DNA of 6,727 nucleotides from a bacterium (lineage in GTDB: Bacteria; UBA9089; UBA9088). The notes under the pieces are model-generated. The model did no database searches, had not been told where the DNA came from, and saw only the letters and a program-made list of their open reading frames with translations. The translations under genes were made by a program, and so were the position numbers. Of the stretch, positions 1 through 6,434 are shown one piece after another. The stretch's first letter is position 1. Each line of letters starts with the position of its first letter. Where the stretch lies: assembly GCA_003498085.1 (NCBI GenBank), contig DNCM01000087.1:1-6727 (forward strand), given 5' to 3'.

Positions 1-1
1 C

Positions 2-175
2 ATCGGAACACCTCCCTTGGTTTTTTGGTAATATTATACCAGACCCCAAGGGAGTTTTGTTATTAAACTTTCCTTTCTTTATCCTTTCTATATCCTTCAT
101 ATCCCTATCATCAAGATAGAATAATTTCTCTATAGGGTGGTTATGATGTACCTTCCGAGTACAGAAATGTTGAAA
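2..175 (-). other. Unrecognised open frame running off left edge (possible partial or decayed gene)
   Basis: A stop-free minus-strand frame of 58 codons runs from just after a TGA at 178-176 to the left edge. The predicted peptide is charged and protein-like (for example LDDRDMKDIERIKKGKF), and its AGG/ATA/AAG/GAT codons resemble those of the confident genes. The only in-frame ATG is at 100-98. The purine-rich stretch before it (GATAGGGAT) is too close to be a good ribosome site. I recognise no family or motif. The hairpin at 12-54 lies inside this frame, which weakens the case for real coding. It may be a 3' portion of a decayed gene, an amino-terminal fragment of a gene continuing left, or chance. 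Confidence 0.2.
12..58 (+). terminator. G+C-rich hairpin followed by TTTT (candidate terminator)
   Basis: A perfect 9-bp inverted repeat, CTCCCTTGG (12-20) against CCAAGGGAG (46-54), encloses a 25-base loop. The loop itself holds a small GGTA/TACC stem (27-30 with 37-40). TTTTGTTATT follows the right arm, as expected for Rho-independent termination of a plus-strand gene entering from the left. The long loop and interrupted T tract are imperfect. The other strand has no T run after the stem. It could instead be the edge of a palindromic repeat or insertion element. Confidence 0.35.
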
Positions 176-176
176 T

Positions 177-196
177 CACAGATGGGTATAGACATA
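177..196 (+). repeat. Short repeat copy A (CACA-N-GGTATAGACATA)
   Basis: CACAGATGGGTATAGACATA matches copies B (241-259, inverted) and C (6437-6455, same orientation), with one extra G. The 12-base core GGTATAGACATA is identical in all three copies. Copy A with copy B forms a perfect 12-bp inverted repeat around a 44-base spacer. The whole A-to-B unit is about 83 bp and resembles a tiny MITE or a solo pair of terminal inverted repeats. Confidence 0.6.
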
Positions 197-240
197 TGAT
201 AAAATACAATTTACCAATAGATATGAATGAAATCTTAATG

Positions 241-259
241 TATGTCTATACCAAATGTG
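241..259 (-). repeat. Short repeat copy B, inverted relative to A
   Basis: On the plus strand this reads TATGTCTATACCAAATGTG. On the minus strand it is CACATTTGGTATAGACATA, differing from copy C (6437-6455) at one of 19 positions. It is followed on the plus strand by TTTTT at 260-264, so the A/B stem-loop could also act as a weak terminator for plus-strand transcription. The element-like reading is preferred because copy C lies beside a transposase remnant. Confidence 0.6.
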
Positions 260-340
260 TTTTTAGGTATTTTACCTCTACAGAAAAATCAAATTTTACA
301 GAGGATCTGCTATGAAATCTATCGTACGGTTTATACAAAA

Positions 341-1501
341 CTAATCCTCTCTTAGAGCATCTTTTAGGGAAATAGAAGATGCCCAAATGGATGGCCAGAT
401 AGAAAAAACGATGGATAAAAAGGGGGCAATAAGTAGAATAAGAACGATATTTCGCAAACCAAAATGGACAGGAATTGACGAGATGTAATAAATATCTCCT
501 GGAAGTTTAACAGACAAAGAGATAAACCACCCAATAAAAAGCCCGAAAACAACCCCCAATAGTGTTCCGATTACTCCAATTATCCCTCCCTCAATAAGAA
601 ATATAGAGACAATGGAGAAACAGGATGCCCCAAGTAGCCTCAAAATCCCAATTTCCCTCTTTTTCTTTATTATTGTTATAACCAATAACGAAGAGATGCC
701 AAATAAGCTAATAATAAGAAAACAAACAAGGAGTAAAGCCATAATATCCCTCTCAAGTTTTAGGGCAGACATTAGGTTTTCATTAAGCTCTTCCCAAGTT
801 CTTACTGTAAGGTTATATGGCGAAACCATATTATAAAGCCTCTCTTTTACCAAATTTACTTTGTAAACATTGAATACCTTAATCCCTATCCCAGACACTC
901 CGTCTAACTTAAACATTTTCTTTGCAGATGAAAGGGGAATATAGGCACAGGATGAATCATAATCATACATACCGGAGGAAAAAACTCCGGAGATGACGAG
1001 TTCGGAGATGATGGGGTTACCTGTTAAGTGAGATGCGGTAATTATAAAAATCCTACTAGATGGAAAACTACCTAAGATAAAAGAAAGTTCTCTCCCGAGG
1101 AGGATGGACGATTCATCTGCAAGACTTCCTTCTTTAAGCTTTATCCCATCTATCTTATCCATTCCATAGATTATTCCACCATAAGACTTTTTTCCTTTAA
1201 ATATTGCTTGTTGTTCAATGTAGGGGTATACAGAAACGATCAGGGGGTCATCTATTTTGCTTATAATCTCCTCATAGTTTTTAATTTTACCATCAATTGA
1301 AGTTATTCTTATATGGGGTTGAACGCCAACAATTCTTTTACGGAGCTCATAACCAAAACCATCCATTACAGAAAGAACAACAACCAAAGAACAAACACCA
1401 ATTGTAATGGAAGCAATAGAGATACAACCTATTACAAAAAGTATTTTTTCCTCCTTTTTTCCAAGGATATTCCTTACTGCAATGAGTGTTTTAAAGCCCA
1501 T
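341..1501 (-). CDS. ABC transporter permease, LolC/LolE-like (FtsX/MacB superfamily)
   Basis: This is an inner-membrane permease of 386 residues, close to the usual LolC/LolE length of about 400. It shows the family plan. A first membrane segment (about 20-45) ends in VVLSVMDGFGYELRKRIVG, strongly reminiscent of the LolC/LolE post-helix motif VMNGF..ELR. A large periplasmic domain follows (about 48-250), then three carboxy-terminal membrane segments (about 253-277, 296-330, 350-372). KKKREIGILRLLGAS (279-293) is the typical cytoplasmic coupling region contacting the ATPase. The end, ALRED, fits the family's common terminal ALR. Known LolCDE complexes release lipoproteins from the inner membrane for outer-membrane delivery, but the family also includes other transporters. 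No LolD-type ATPase is in the window. It is last in the operon, 42 bases after the glycosyltransferase, with only a weak GAAAG before its ATG. No convincing terminator follows it. Confidence 0.88.
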   Translation of the reverse strand: MGFKTLIAVRNILGKKEEKILFVIGCISIASITIGVCSLVVVLSVMDGFGYELRKRIVGVQPHIRITSIDGKIKNYEEIISKIDDPLIVSVYPYIEQQAIFKGKKSYGGIIYGMDKIDGIKLKEGSLADESSILLGRELSFILGSFPSSRIFIITASHLTGNPIISELVISGVFSSGMYDYDSSCAYIPLSSAKKMFKLDGVSGIGIKVFNVYKVNLVKERLYNMVSPYNLTVRTWEELNENLMSALKLERDIMALLLVCFLIISLFGISSLLVITIIKKKREIGILRLLGASCFSIVSIFLIEGGIIGVIGTLLGVVFGLFIGWFISLSVKLPGDIYYISSIPVHFGLRNIVLILLIAPFLSIVFSIWPSIWASSISLKDALRED

Positions 1502-1543
1502 ATCTTTCAGTAATTATAGTATGTTTTCAAATCTTTTGATAGA

Positions 1544-2254
1544 TTATTTTTTAATCCCTAATGGTAGATATACCAAGGGTTTTGCTATTTTCCACCAATC
1601 TATAAATGGACGGATATGTGAATATTTCTTCTTTTTCTTTTGGTATATCTTAGGAACAGGAACCTCTTTCACCTTATAACCCAATTTTAAAACTTTATAA
1701 TGTAAATATGTCTCGAGCTCATATCTGTCAAGCCAATCTTGCCAAATATTTATCCTTGGGTCATCAAATATACTTAACTTATATGCCCTAAATCCATTGA
1801 TTGCATCTGTTGCGGGAAACCCTGTTAGAATTCTATAGATTAGGGCATTAACCCTTACCATAATTCTCCTAAAAATAGGAAGATTTACTGACCTTCCGCC
1901 TGCTAGATTTCTTGAGCCCTGAACATAGTCATAGTCTTCTTCTATGATAGGTTCAAGAAGTTTTGGAATTTCTCTTGGATCGTCCTTTCCATTTCCAGCC
2001 ATTATCACTATAATGTCATATTTATTGTCGATAGCATACCCAATTCCAGATTTTATTACAGCACCAATGCCTTTGTTTACTTCATGACGGATAAAAGAAA
2101 AACCGAATTCTAAAACAACATCCTCTGGGTTATTTTGTGAACAATCGTCGATCACTATTAAAGAAGCAACATCCTTTGGAAATCTTTTTAGAATTTCCCT
2201 CAAATTCTCCAAGTCTTCGTTATAAACAGCGATAACTGCAAGGACTTTCATCAT
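1544..2254 (-). CDS. Family 2 glycosyltransferase, dolichol-phosphate-mannose-synthase-like
   Basis: This 236-residue, apparently soluble GT-A-fold enzyme probably transfers a sugar from a nucleotide donor to a polyprenyl-phosphate or glycan acceptor on the cytoplasmic face. It begins VLAVIAVYNEDLENL (4-18), the classic GT2 nucleotide-binding start, followed by LIVIDDCSQN (32-41) and NKGIGAVIKSGIGYA (60-74). Where DPM-like enzymes usually carry DADGQHDP, it reads MAGNGKDDP (85-93). The acceptor-side region is GSRNLAGG (113-120) and TDAINGFRAYKL (149-160), with a DRYELE stretch at 176-181. There is no carboxy-terminal membrane domain, unlike GtrB-type relatives. KKKKK sits at 206-210. The start overlaps the acyltransferase stop as ATGA, with no Shine-Dalgarno, so translation is probably coupled. 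Donor and acceptor cannot be told from sequence. Confidence 0.92.
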   Translation of the reverse strand: MMKVLAVIAVYNEDLENLREILKRFPKDVASLIVIDDCSQNNPEDVVLEFGFSFIRHEVNKGIGAVIKSGIGYAIDNKYDIIVIMAGNGKDDPREIPKLLEPIIEEDYDYVQGSRNLAGGRSVNLPIFRRIMVRVNALIYRILTGFPATDAINGFRAYKLSIFDDPRINIWQDWLDRYELETYLHYKVLKLGYKVKEVPVPKIYQKKKKKYSHIRPFIDWWKIAKPLVYLPLGIKK

Positions 2255-2916
2255 AATTTATATGGTGGCCAAAGATACGGTCTCATATAAAATCTTTTAA
2301 AACATTTAAGGTTATCTATATCATTAATCACTCTTGCAGGATTTCCAGCAACTACCTTATTATCCAAAACATCATCTACTACCACTGAGCCGGCTCCAAC
2401 AAGAGAGTTTATGCCAATTGTAATTCCTGGTAATATAGTTGAATTAGCCCCAATTTTGGCAAGCCTTTTTACGATTGCTCCCTTTAAACATTCCTTATAT
2501 TTTGGACAGGGAGGGTGGGGATCATCTGTAAAAACAACATTTGGACCAATAAAAACATCTTCTTCAATAGTTGTAAGTTCCAAAAAACAACCTGTATGAA
2601 TTCTTGTATTGTTGCCTATCTGGTTACCAACTTCTAAAACTGTATTTGTGCCAATACTAACATCATCCCCAATGATGTTATCTTCCCTAATAGTTACTCC
2701 TTGGCCGGTTTGAAAGTTATTTCCTATTTTACATCCTGCATAAATAACGGTAAATGGTCGAATTACTGCATTGTTACCAATAATTACTTCAAGCTCTCCT
2801 TCTTTTTTACCCCGAGGTGGCATTCCAATAATAACTGGTGCAGTAATAACGCTCCCTTCGCCGATTATAGCCCCTTTATAAATCTTGGATTCTCCATTTA
2901 AAATAACATCCTCCAT
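2251..2916 (-). CDS. Left-handed beta-helix (hexapeptide repeat) acyltransferase
   Basis: This 221-residue protein is built almost wholly of hexapeptide turns ([LIV]-G-x-x-x-x). Examples are IGEGSVITAPVIIG, IIGNNAVIRPFTVIYAG, IGNNFQTGQG, IGDDVSIGTNTVLEVG and IGNNTRIHTG. A loop follows with VVFTDDPHPPCPKYKEC, then three more coils ending in the family signature VVVDDVLDNKVVAGNPARVI. Relatives acetylate nucleotide-activated amino sugars or transfer acyl groups for surface polysaccharides, for example WbpD/WlbB-type N-acetyltransferases. The His and two Cys in the loop are candidates for catalysis or metal binding, which is inference. The carboxy-terminal tail FYMRPYLWPPYKL is not part of the helix. 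The ATG overlaps the serA TAA as TAATG without an upstream ribosome site, suggesting termination-reinitiation. Pairing with the downstream glycosyltransferase fits a glycan-modification role. The substrate is unknown. Confidence 0.9.
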   Translation of the reverse strand: MEDVILNGESKIYKGAIIGEGSVITAPVIIGMPPRGKKEGELEVIIGNNAVIRPFTVIYAGCKIGNNFQTGQGVTIREDNIIGDDVSIGTNTVLEVGNQIGNNTRIHTGCFLELTTIEEDVFIGPNVVFTDDPHPPCPKYKECLKGAIVKRLAKIGANSTILPGITIGINSLVGAGSVVVDDVLDNKVVAGNPARVINDIDNLKCFKRFYMRPYLWPPYKL

Positions 2917-4499
2917 TATAATTTAGCCATTCTTACCTTAAGGACCTGAGGAATTTCTTTTATCCTTGAAATAACATCCTGAGGCGTTTCTTCATCGAGA
3001 CCCCAAATAGATAGAGCATCGCCACCTTTTTCTTTCCTTGAAAGTTTAAGCCAACCGATATTTATTTTTGCCTCTCCCAGGATTGTTCCAACTTTTCCAA
3101 TAATCCCAGGCTCATCTGTATGGGAAAGAACAAGTAGATTTCCTTCTGGAACAATCTCAACAGAAAATTTGTCTATTTGGACAATTCTTGGTTCTTCCTC
3201 GCCAAGCAATGTCCCAAGAAACTCTATTTTTTCTTTGTCTGTTACAAGGGTAAGCGAGATTAGACTTTGATAATCTATTTTCTTTGAGGATTTTGCTGAT
3301 GAAACACCAATACCCCTTTCCTTTGCAATATAAAGGCTATTTACATAGTTTATTGCCCCATCTGGAAGGAACTTTGTTGAGAAAATAGAAAAAACAATAG
3401 TGTTTGTAAGAGGTGAAAGTTCATAGTTTATGAGCTCTCCACTATACTCTATCTCTATTGTCTTAAGGGGTCTCTCTACAACTTGAATGGCAAATTTAGA
3501 AAGACAATCTGCAAGCTTAACATATGGATCCAGTATCTTTTTTAATTCAGGATCTATCTGTGGAATATTTACGGCATTTTTTATATTTCCCTTTATTGCA
3601 TCTTTTATTTGGTTTGCTATTTCAATTCCAACATTCTCCTGTGCTTCCTTCGTTGATGCACCAAGATGGGGGACAAATACACAATTATCAAGGGAAAGTA
3701 ATGGGGAGCCTATCGGTGGTTCTTTCTCAAAGACATCCAAGGCACACGCTCCTATTTTTCCTGAAGAAAGTCCGTTATATAAAGCACCTTCATCTATTAT
3801 CCCACCCCTTGCACAATTTATAATGATTACTCCATCTTTCATTTTTTCTATCTCATTTTCAGAAATCATGTGTTTTGTTTCAGGGGACATGGGTACATGG
3901 ATTGTTATATAATCTGATTTTTTATAAAGTTCATCAAGAGAGACCAATGTTATCTTAAGATTTTTTGCAACATCATCCCCTATAAAAGGATCATAGCCAA
4001 CAACATGCATATTAAACGCCTGAGCCCTTATTGCAACCTGTCTTCCTATCCTTCCTAAACCAATTATTCCCAATATTTTTCCATAAAGCTCCCAGCCAAC
4101 AAACAATGTCCTTTCCCATTTACCAGATTTTAGCGAACTATACGCCTGTGGAATCTTACGGGAGCAGGCAAGCATCATTGCCATTGTATGCTCTGCAGTT
4201 GATATCGTATTTGCATCTGGGGTATTTATTACAATTATACCCTTTTTTGTTGCGGCATCCATATTTATATTGTCAACACCAACCCCTGCCCTCCCTATTA
4301 TTTTAAGTCTATTTACAGATTCAAGAACATTGGCTGTTACTTTTGTCTGTGAACGGACAACAAGATAGTCTACATCTTTTATCTCGTCGATAAGCTCATC
4401 TTCCTTTAAGCCCGTCTTTACAACAAGCTCAATACCATCTATACTTTTAAGGACATCTAATCCTTCTTTTGCTATTGGATCTGATACTAGAATTTTCAT
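2916..4499 (-). CDS. serA: D-3-phosphoglycerate dehydrogenase
   Basis: SerA oxidises 3-phosphoglycerate to 3-phosphohydroxypyruvate with NAD+, the first step of serine synthesis in the cytosol. The 527-residue length is that of the long form with extra regulatory domains. The substrate-binding domain includes VVRSQTKV (48-54) and GRAGVGVDNI (69-78). The Rossmann domain carries GLGRIG (147-152) with an acidic residue, D170, placed for NAD preference. The catalytic triad is visible as Arg231 in CARGGIIDE, Glu260 in DVFEKEPP and His278 in PHLGAST. An intervening allosteric substrate-binding domain spans about 320-452. A carboxy-terminal ACT domain (about 455-527, starting LLVLSHTDEPGIIGKVG) suggests serine feedback control, as in characterised relatives. 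The start is well supported by AGGAG seven bases upstream. It is the first gene of the four-gene minus-strand operon. All key residues are intact. Confidence 0.97.
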   Translation of the reverse strand: MKILVSDPIAKEGLDVLKSIDGIELVVKTGLKEDELIDEIKDVDYLVVRSQTKVTANVLESVNRLKIIGRAGVGVDNINMDAATKKGIIVINTPDANTISTAEHTMAMMLACSRKIPQAYSSLKSGKWERTLFVGWELYGKILGIIGLGRIGRQVAIRAQAFNMHVVGYDPFIGDDVAKNLKITLVSLDELYKKSDYITIHVPMSPETKHMISENEIEKMKDGVIIINCARGGIIDEGALYNGLSSGKIGACALDVFEKEPPIGSPLLSLDNCVFVPHLGASTKEAQENVGIEIANQIKDAIKGNIKNAVNIPQIDPELKKILDPYVKLADCLSKFAIQVVERPLKTIEIEYSGELINYELSPLTNTIVFSIFSTKFLPDGAINYVNSLYIAKERGIGVSSAKSSKKIDYQSLISLTLVTDKEKIEFLGTLLGEEEPRIVQIDKFSVEIVPEGNLLVLSHTDEPGIIGKVGTILGEAKINIGWLKLSRKEKGGDALSIWGLDEETPQDVISRIKEIPQVLKVRMAKL

Positions 4500-4506
4500 A
4501 GCTTAA

Positions 4507-4511
4507 CTCCT
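4507..4511 (-). promoter_or_regulatory. Strong Shine-Dalgarno for serA
   Basis: AAGGAG is read on the minus strand, with AGGAG ending seven bases before the serA ATG at 4499. It is the only textbook ribosome site among the four genes of this operon. The next two starts overlap the preceding stop and have none, consistent with serA being the translational entry point. Confidence 0.8.
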
Positions 4512-4536
4512 TTTTAAAAAATATTCTTTAGATAAT

Positions 4537-4564
4537 TTTATAAAAAAAAATTATTCTTACGCAA
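4537..4564 (-). promoter_or_regulatory. Candidate promoter for the serA operon
   Basis: On the minus strand a TTGCGT (4564-4559) and a TATAAA (4542-4537) are separated by 16 bases. The -10 box matches TATAAT at five of six positions, while the -35 is poor beyond TTG. A start near 4530 would leave a short leader carrying the strong serA ribosome site. A run of nine T's fills the spacer. The region is very A/T-rich, so chance -10 matches are easy. Confidence 0.35.
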
Positions 4565-4572
4565 TAATTAAG

Positions 4573-4602
4573 TGGACAAGAAGTGACAATTTTCTTTAAA
4601 AT
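4573..4602 (+). promoter_or_regulatory. Candidate promoter for mreB, close to the start codon
   Basis: TGGACA (4573-4578; TTGACA at five of six) and TAAAAT (4597-4602; TATAAT at five of six) are 18 bases apart. The -10 ends only six bases before the mreB ATG at 4609, so transcription would begin at or next to the start codon. No Shine-Dalgarno lies upstream of mreB, which would fit a leaderless message. Alternatively the true promoter lies further up in the A/T-rich spacer. Confidence 0.35.
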
Positions 4603-4608
4603 AAGTGT

Positions 4609-5667
4609 ATGCTTCAACTTATATTTGGATTATTCTCCAACGATATGGGGATCGATTTAGGAACCGCAACAACCCTTGTCTATATGAAAAACGAAGGGAT
4701 AGTTCTTTGTGAGCCTTCTGTTGTTGCCATAAATAGAGATACAAAAGAAGTTCTTGCTGTTGGCAATGATGCAAAGAGGATGCTTGGAAGGACACCTGCA
4801 AATATCGTTGCTATCCAACCATTAAGAGATGGTGTCATTGCAGACTTTGAAATAACGCAAGATATGATTAGGTACTTCATCCATAAGGCACATCGCAGGA
4901 AATCATGGATTCCATTAAAACCTAGAGTTGTCATTGGAGTTCCATCTGGAATCACAGAGGTTGAGAGGAGAGCAGTAATTGAGGCGGCAGAGCAGGCAGG
5001 AGCAAGAGAGGTCTATCTTATTGAGGAGCCAATGGCAGCAGCAATTGGTGCAAACATCCCAGTTCAGGAACCAACGGGATATATGATTGTTGATGTTGGT
5101 GGTGGAACAACAGAGGTTGCAGTCATTTCTCTTGGAGGGATGGTTGTTTCAAAATCTATTAGGATTGCAGGAAACGAGATGGATGAGGCAATTGTCCAGT
5201 ATATAAGAAAGCATCATGGTCTCCTTATAGGTGATAGGACGGCCGAAGAAATAAAGATAAAGATAGGCTCTGCATATCCAATGGTTGAAGAGACTACAAC
5301 CGAAATAAAAGGAAGAGACGCAAATTCTGGTCTTCCAAGGATGATTAGAATTTCATCAGATAAGATTAGAGATGCTCTAAAAGAGCCGATAGGTTTCATC
5401 ATTGATGTAATAAAGTCTGCCTTAGAAGAGACCCCTCCAGAACTCTCATCGGACATTGTTGATAAAGGAATAACAATGGCGGGTGGTGGTTCCCTCCTTC
5501 AAGGACTTAATACCCTGATCTCTCAAGAAACAGACCTTTCTGTTTCTGTTGCAGAAGACCCTCTCACTTGTGTTGCAATGGGTACAGGAAGATACCTTGA
5601 AGAAATAAAGAATATCAAAAAATCGCGGAAAAGAAACAGTTGGCAAATATCCAATTTTCTAGGGTAA
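4609..5667 (+). CDS. mreB: Rod shape-determining actin homologue MreB
   Basis: MreB is a bacterial actin that forms membrane-bound filaments directing lateral cell-wall synthesis. The 352-residue product is of normal length. A short hydrophobic amino end, MLQLIFGLFS, precedes DMGIDLGTATT (12-22), the first phosphate-binding loop, and likely helps membrane attachment. The second phosphate motif is VDVGGGTTEV (161-170) and the adenosine motif is AGGGSLLQGL (291-300). Other conserved blocks are VIGVPSGITEVERRAV (108-123) and LIEEPMAAAIGA (137-148). The ATG at 4609 gives the expected MreB amino terminus, although no ribosome site precedes it. The gene is divergent from serA. Its last 28 bases overlap mreC, as is common for this pair. 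No key residue is missing. Confidence 0.98.
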   Translation: MLQLIFGLFSNDMGIDLGTATTLVYMKNEGIVLCEPSVVAINRDTKEVLAVGNDAKRMLGRTPANIVAIQPLRDGVIADFEITQDMIRYFIHKAHRRKSWIPLKPRVVIGVPSGITEVERRAVIEAAEQAGAREVYLIEEPMAAAIGANIPVQEPTGYMIVDVGGGTTEVAVISLGGMVVSKSIRIAGNEMDEAIVQYIRKHHGLLIGDRTAEEIKIKIGSAYPMVEETTTEIKGRDANSGLPRMIRISSDKIRDALKEPIGFIIDVIKSALEETPPELSSDIVDKGITMAGGGSLLQGLNTLISQETDLSVSVAEDPLTCVAMGTGRYLEEIKNIKKSRKRNSWQISNFLG

Positions 5668-6434
5668 GGGTTTTTACTCCTATCTTTCTCTCTATCATCA
5701 TTATTATTCTAAATCCAGAAGAATTAAGAGATGCAATAAAAAGATGTGTTATTCCAATTGAGGTAATTTCTGCAAAAATAAAGGGAAGTGGTGCCATTCT
5801 CTCTGAGAGTGTAAAGGATAATATAAAACTAAGCCTAGAAAAAAAGGAGCTTGAAAAACAAATTAGTTTACTCTCATTTCAATATGCAAAGCATAAAGAG
5901 TTATTTCTTGAAAACGAAAGACTTCGGGAAATCCTTAAATACAAAGAAAAGACAAAGTTTAACATAATTATTGGTAAAATCTTAGGTCATGACCCTTCTC
6001 CTTTATCTTCAACTATTGTAATCGATAGGGGATCAGACGACGGAGTGAAGAAAAAACAAGGGGTAATTTCTCTTATTGATGGCAGGAATGTTTTTATTGG
6101 AAGGATGATAGATGTTTTTCCACAATCATCCATTGTTTTATTAACAACAGATCCAGGTCTTTCCCTTCCTGTAAGACTTGAAGTATCAAGGACAAGGGGG
6201 CTTTTAGTTGGAAAGAAACATGGTATGGAGCTTAAATTTATCCCAAGCCAATTAGATATTTTAGATAAAGAGCCTATTGTGACCCTTGCGGGTACTTATA
6301 TTCCAGAGGGATTACTCATTGGTCATGTTGAGAGCTTATCTCCCAAAAGAAGGGGACTTTTTAGGAAGATAGCGGTCAAACCTGCTTTTTCTCCCTATAA
6401 ACTTGAAGAGGTTCTTATCTTTGTTTCAAACTGA
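5640..6434 (+). CDS. mreC: Rod shape-determining protein MreC
   Basis: MreC is a bitopic membrane protein that links MreB, MreD and penicillin-binding protein 2 in the elongation complex; most of it is outside the inner membrane. In this 264-residue product a short basic start is followed by one membrane helix (about 11-25, VFTPIFLSIIIIIL). Next come a Glu/Lys-rich coiled coil (about 58-102) and the paired beta-barrel domain. The barrel is recognisable from VIDRGSDDGVKKKQGVIS (127-144), an IGRMIDVFPQSS region (153-164), TRGLLVG (185-191) and IPEGLLIGHV (221-230). Length is within the family range. The start is TTG at 5640: the frame opens only after a TGA at 5598-5600 and has no nearby ATG or GTG, and GGAAAAG (5627-5633) lies six bases before it. 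The start lies inside the end of mreB, implying translational coupling. The stop is nine bases inside the opposing transposase remnant. mreD does not follow. Confidence 0.93.
   Translation: MANIQFSRVRVFTPIFLSIIIIILNPEELRDAIKRCVIPIEVISAKIKGSGAILSESVKDNIKLSLEKKELEKQISLLSFQYAKHKELFLENERLREILKYKEKTKFNIIIGKILGHDPSPLSSTIVIDRGSDDGVKKKQGVISLIDGRNVFIGRMIDVFPQSSIVLLTTDPGLSLPVRLEVSRTRGLLVGKKHGMELKFIPSQLDILDKEPIVTLAGTYIPEGLLIGHVESLSPKRRGLFRKIAVKPAFSPYKLEEVLIFVSN

Larger units (their letters stand above)
136..315 (+). other. Unrecognised small open frame spanning the inverted repeat pair
   Basis: After a TAG at 133-135, a plus-strand frame stays open for 59 codons to TGA at 313-315. In-frame ATGs lie at 196, 223 and 238, none with a Shine-Dalgarno. 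The peptide looks protein-like but matches nothing I know. It contains YVYTKC at 241-258, the same six residues found near the end of the decayed transposase at the right edge, because both contain the short repeat described separately. The repeat pair at 177-259 lies inside it and the other strand of 136-175 is also open, so this is most likely mobile-element debris or chance rather than a functional gene. Confidence 0.18.

Noticed and set aside
275..304. CCTCT/AGAGG stem as terminator of the minus-strand operon
   Set aside because: Only five clean base pairs with a mismatched interior, and no T run follows on the minus strand (TAAAATACC).
3487..3912. A 141-codon plus-strand open frame opposite serA, plus other shadow frames at 612-836, 1313-1679, 2411-2599, 2701-2901, 3524-3823 and 4031-4306
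   Set aside because: Each lies opposite a well-supported minus-strand gene with intact family motifs, and the translations look like antisense composition with no recognisable domain.
4536..4560. Poly-A/T tract between serA and mreB as an origin or special element
   Set aside because: A single homopolymer-like run in an A/T-rich divergent promoter region; no iterons or DnaA-box pattern seen.
4619..5797. Minus-strand open frames opposite mreB and the start of mreC
   Set aside because: MreB motifs are complete on the plus strand; the antisense frames are low-quality and lack ribosome sites.
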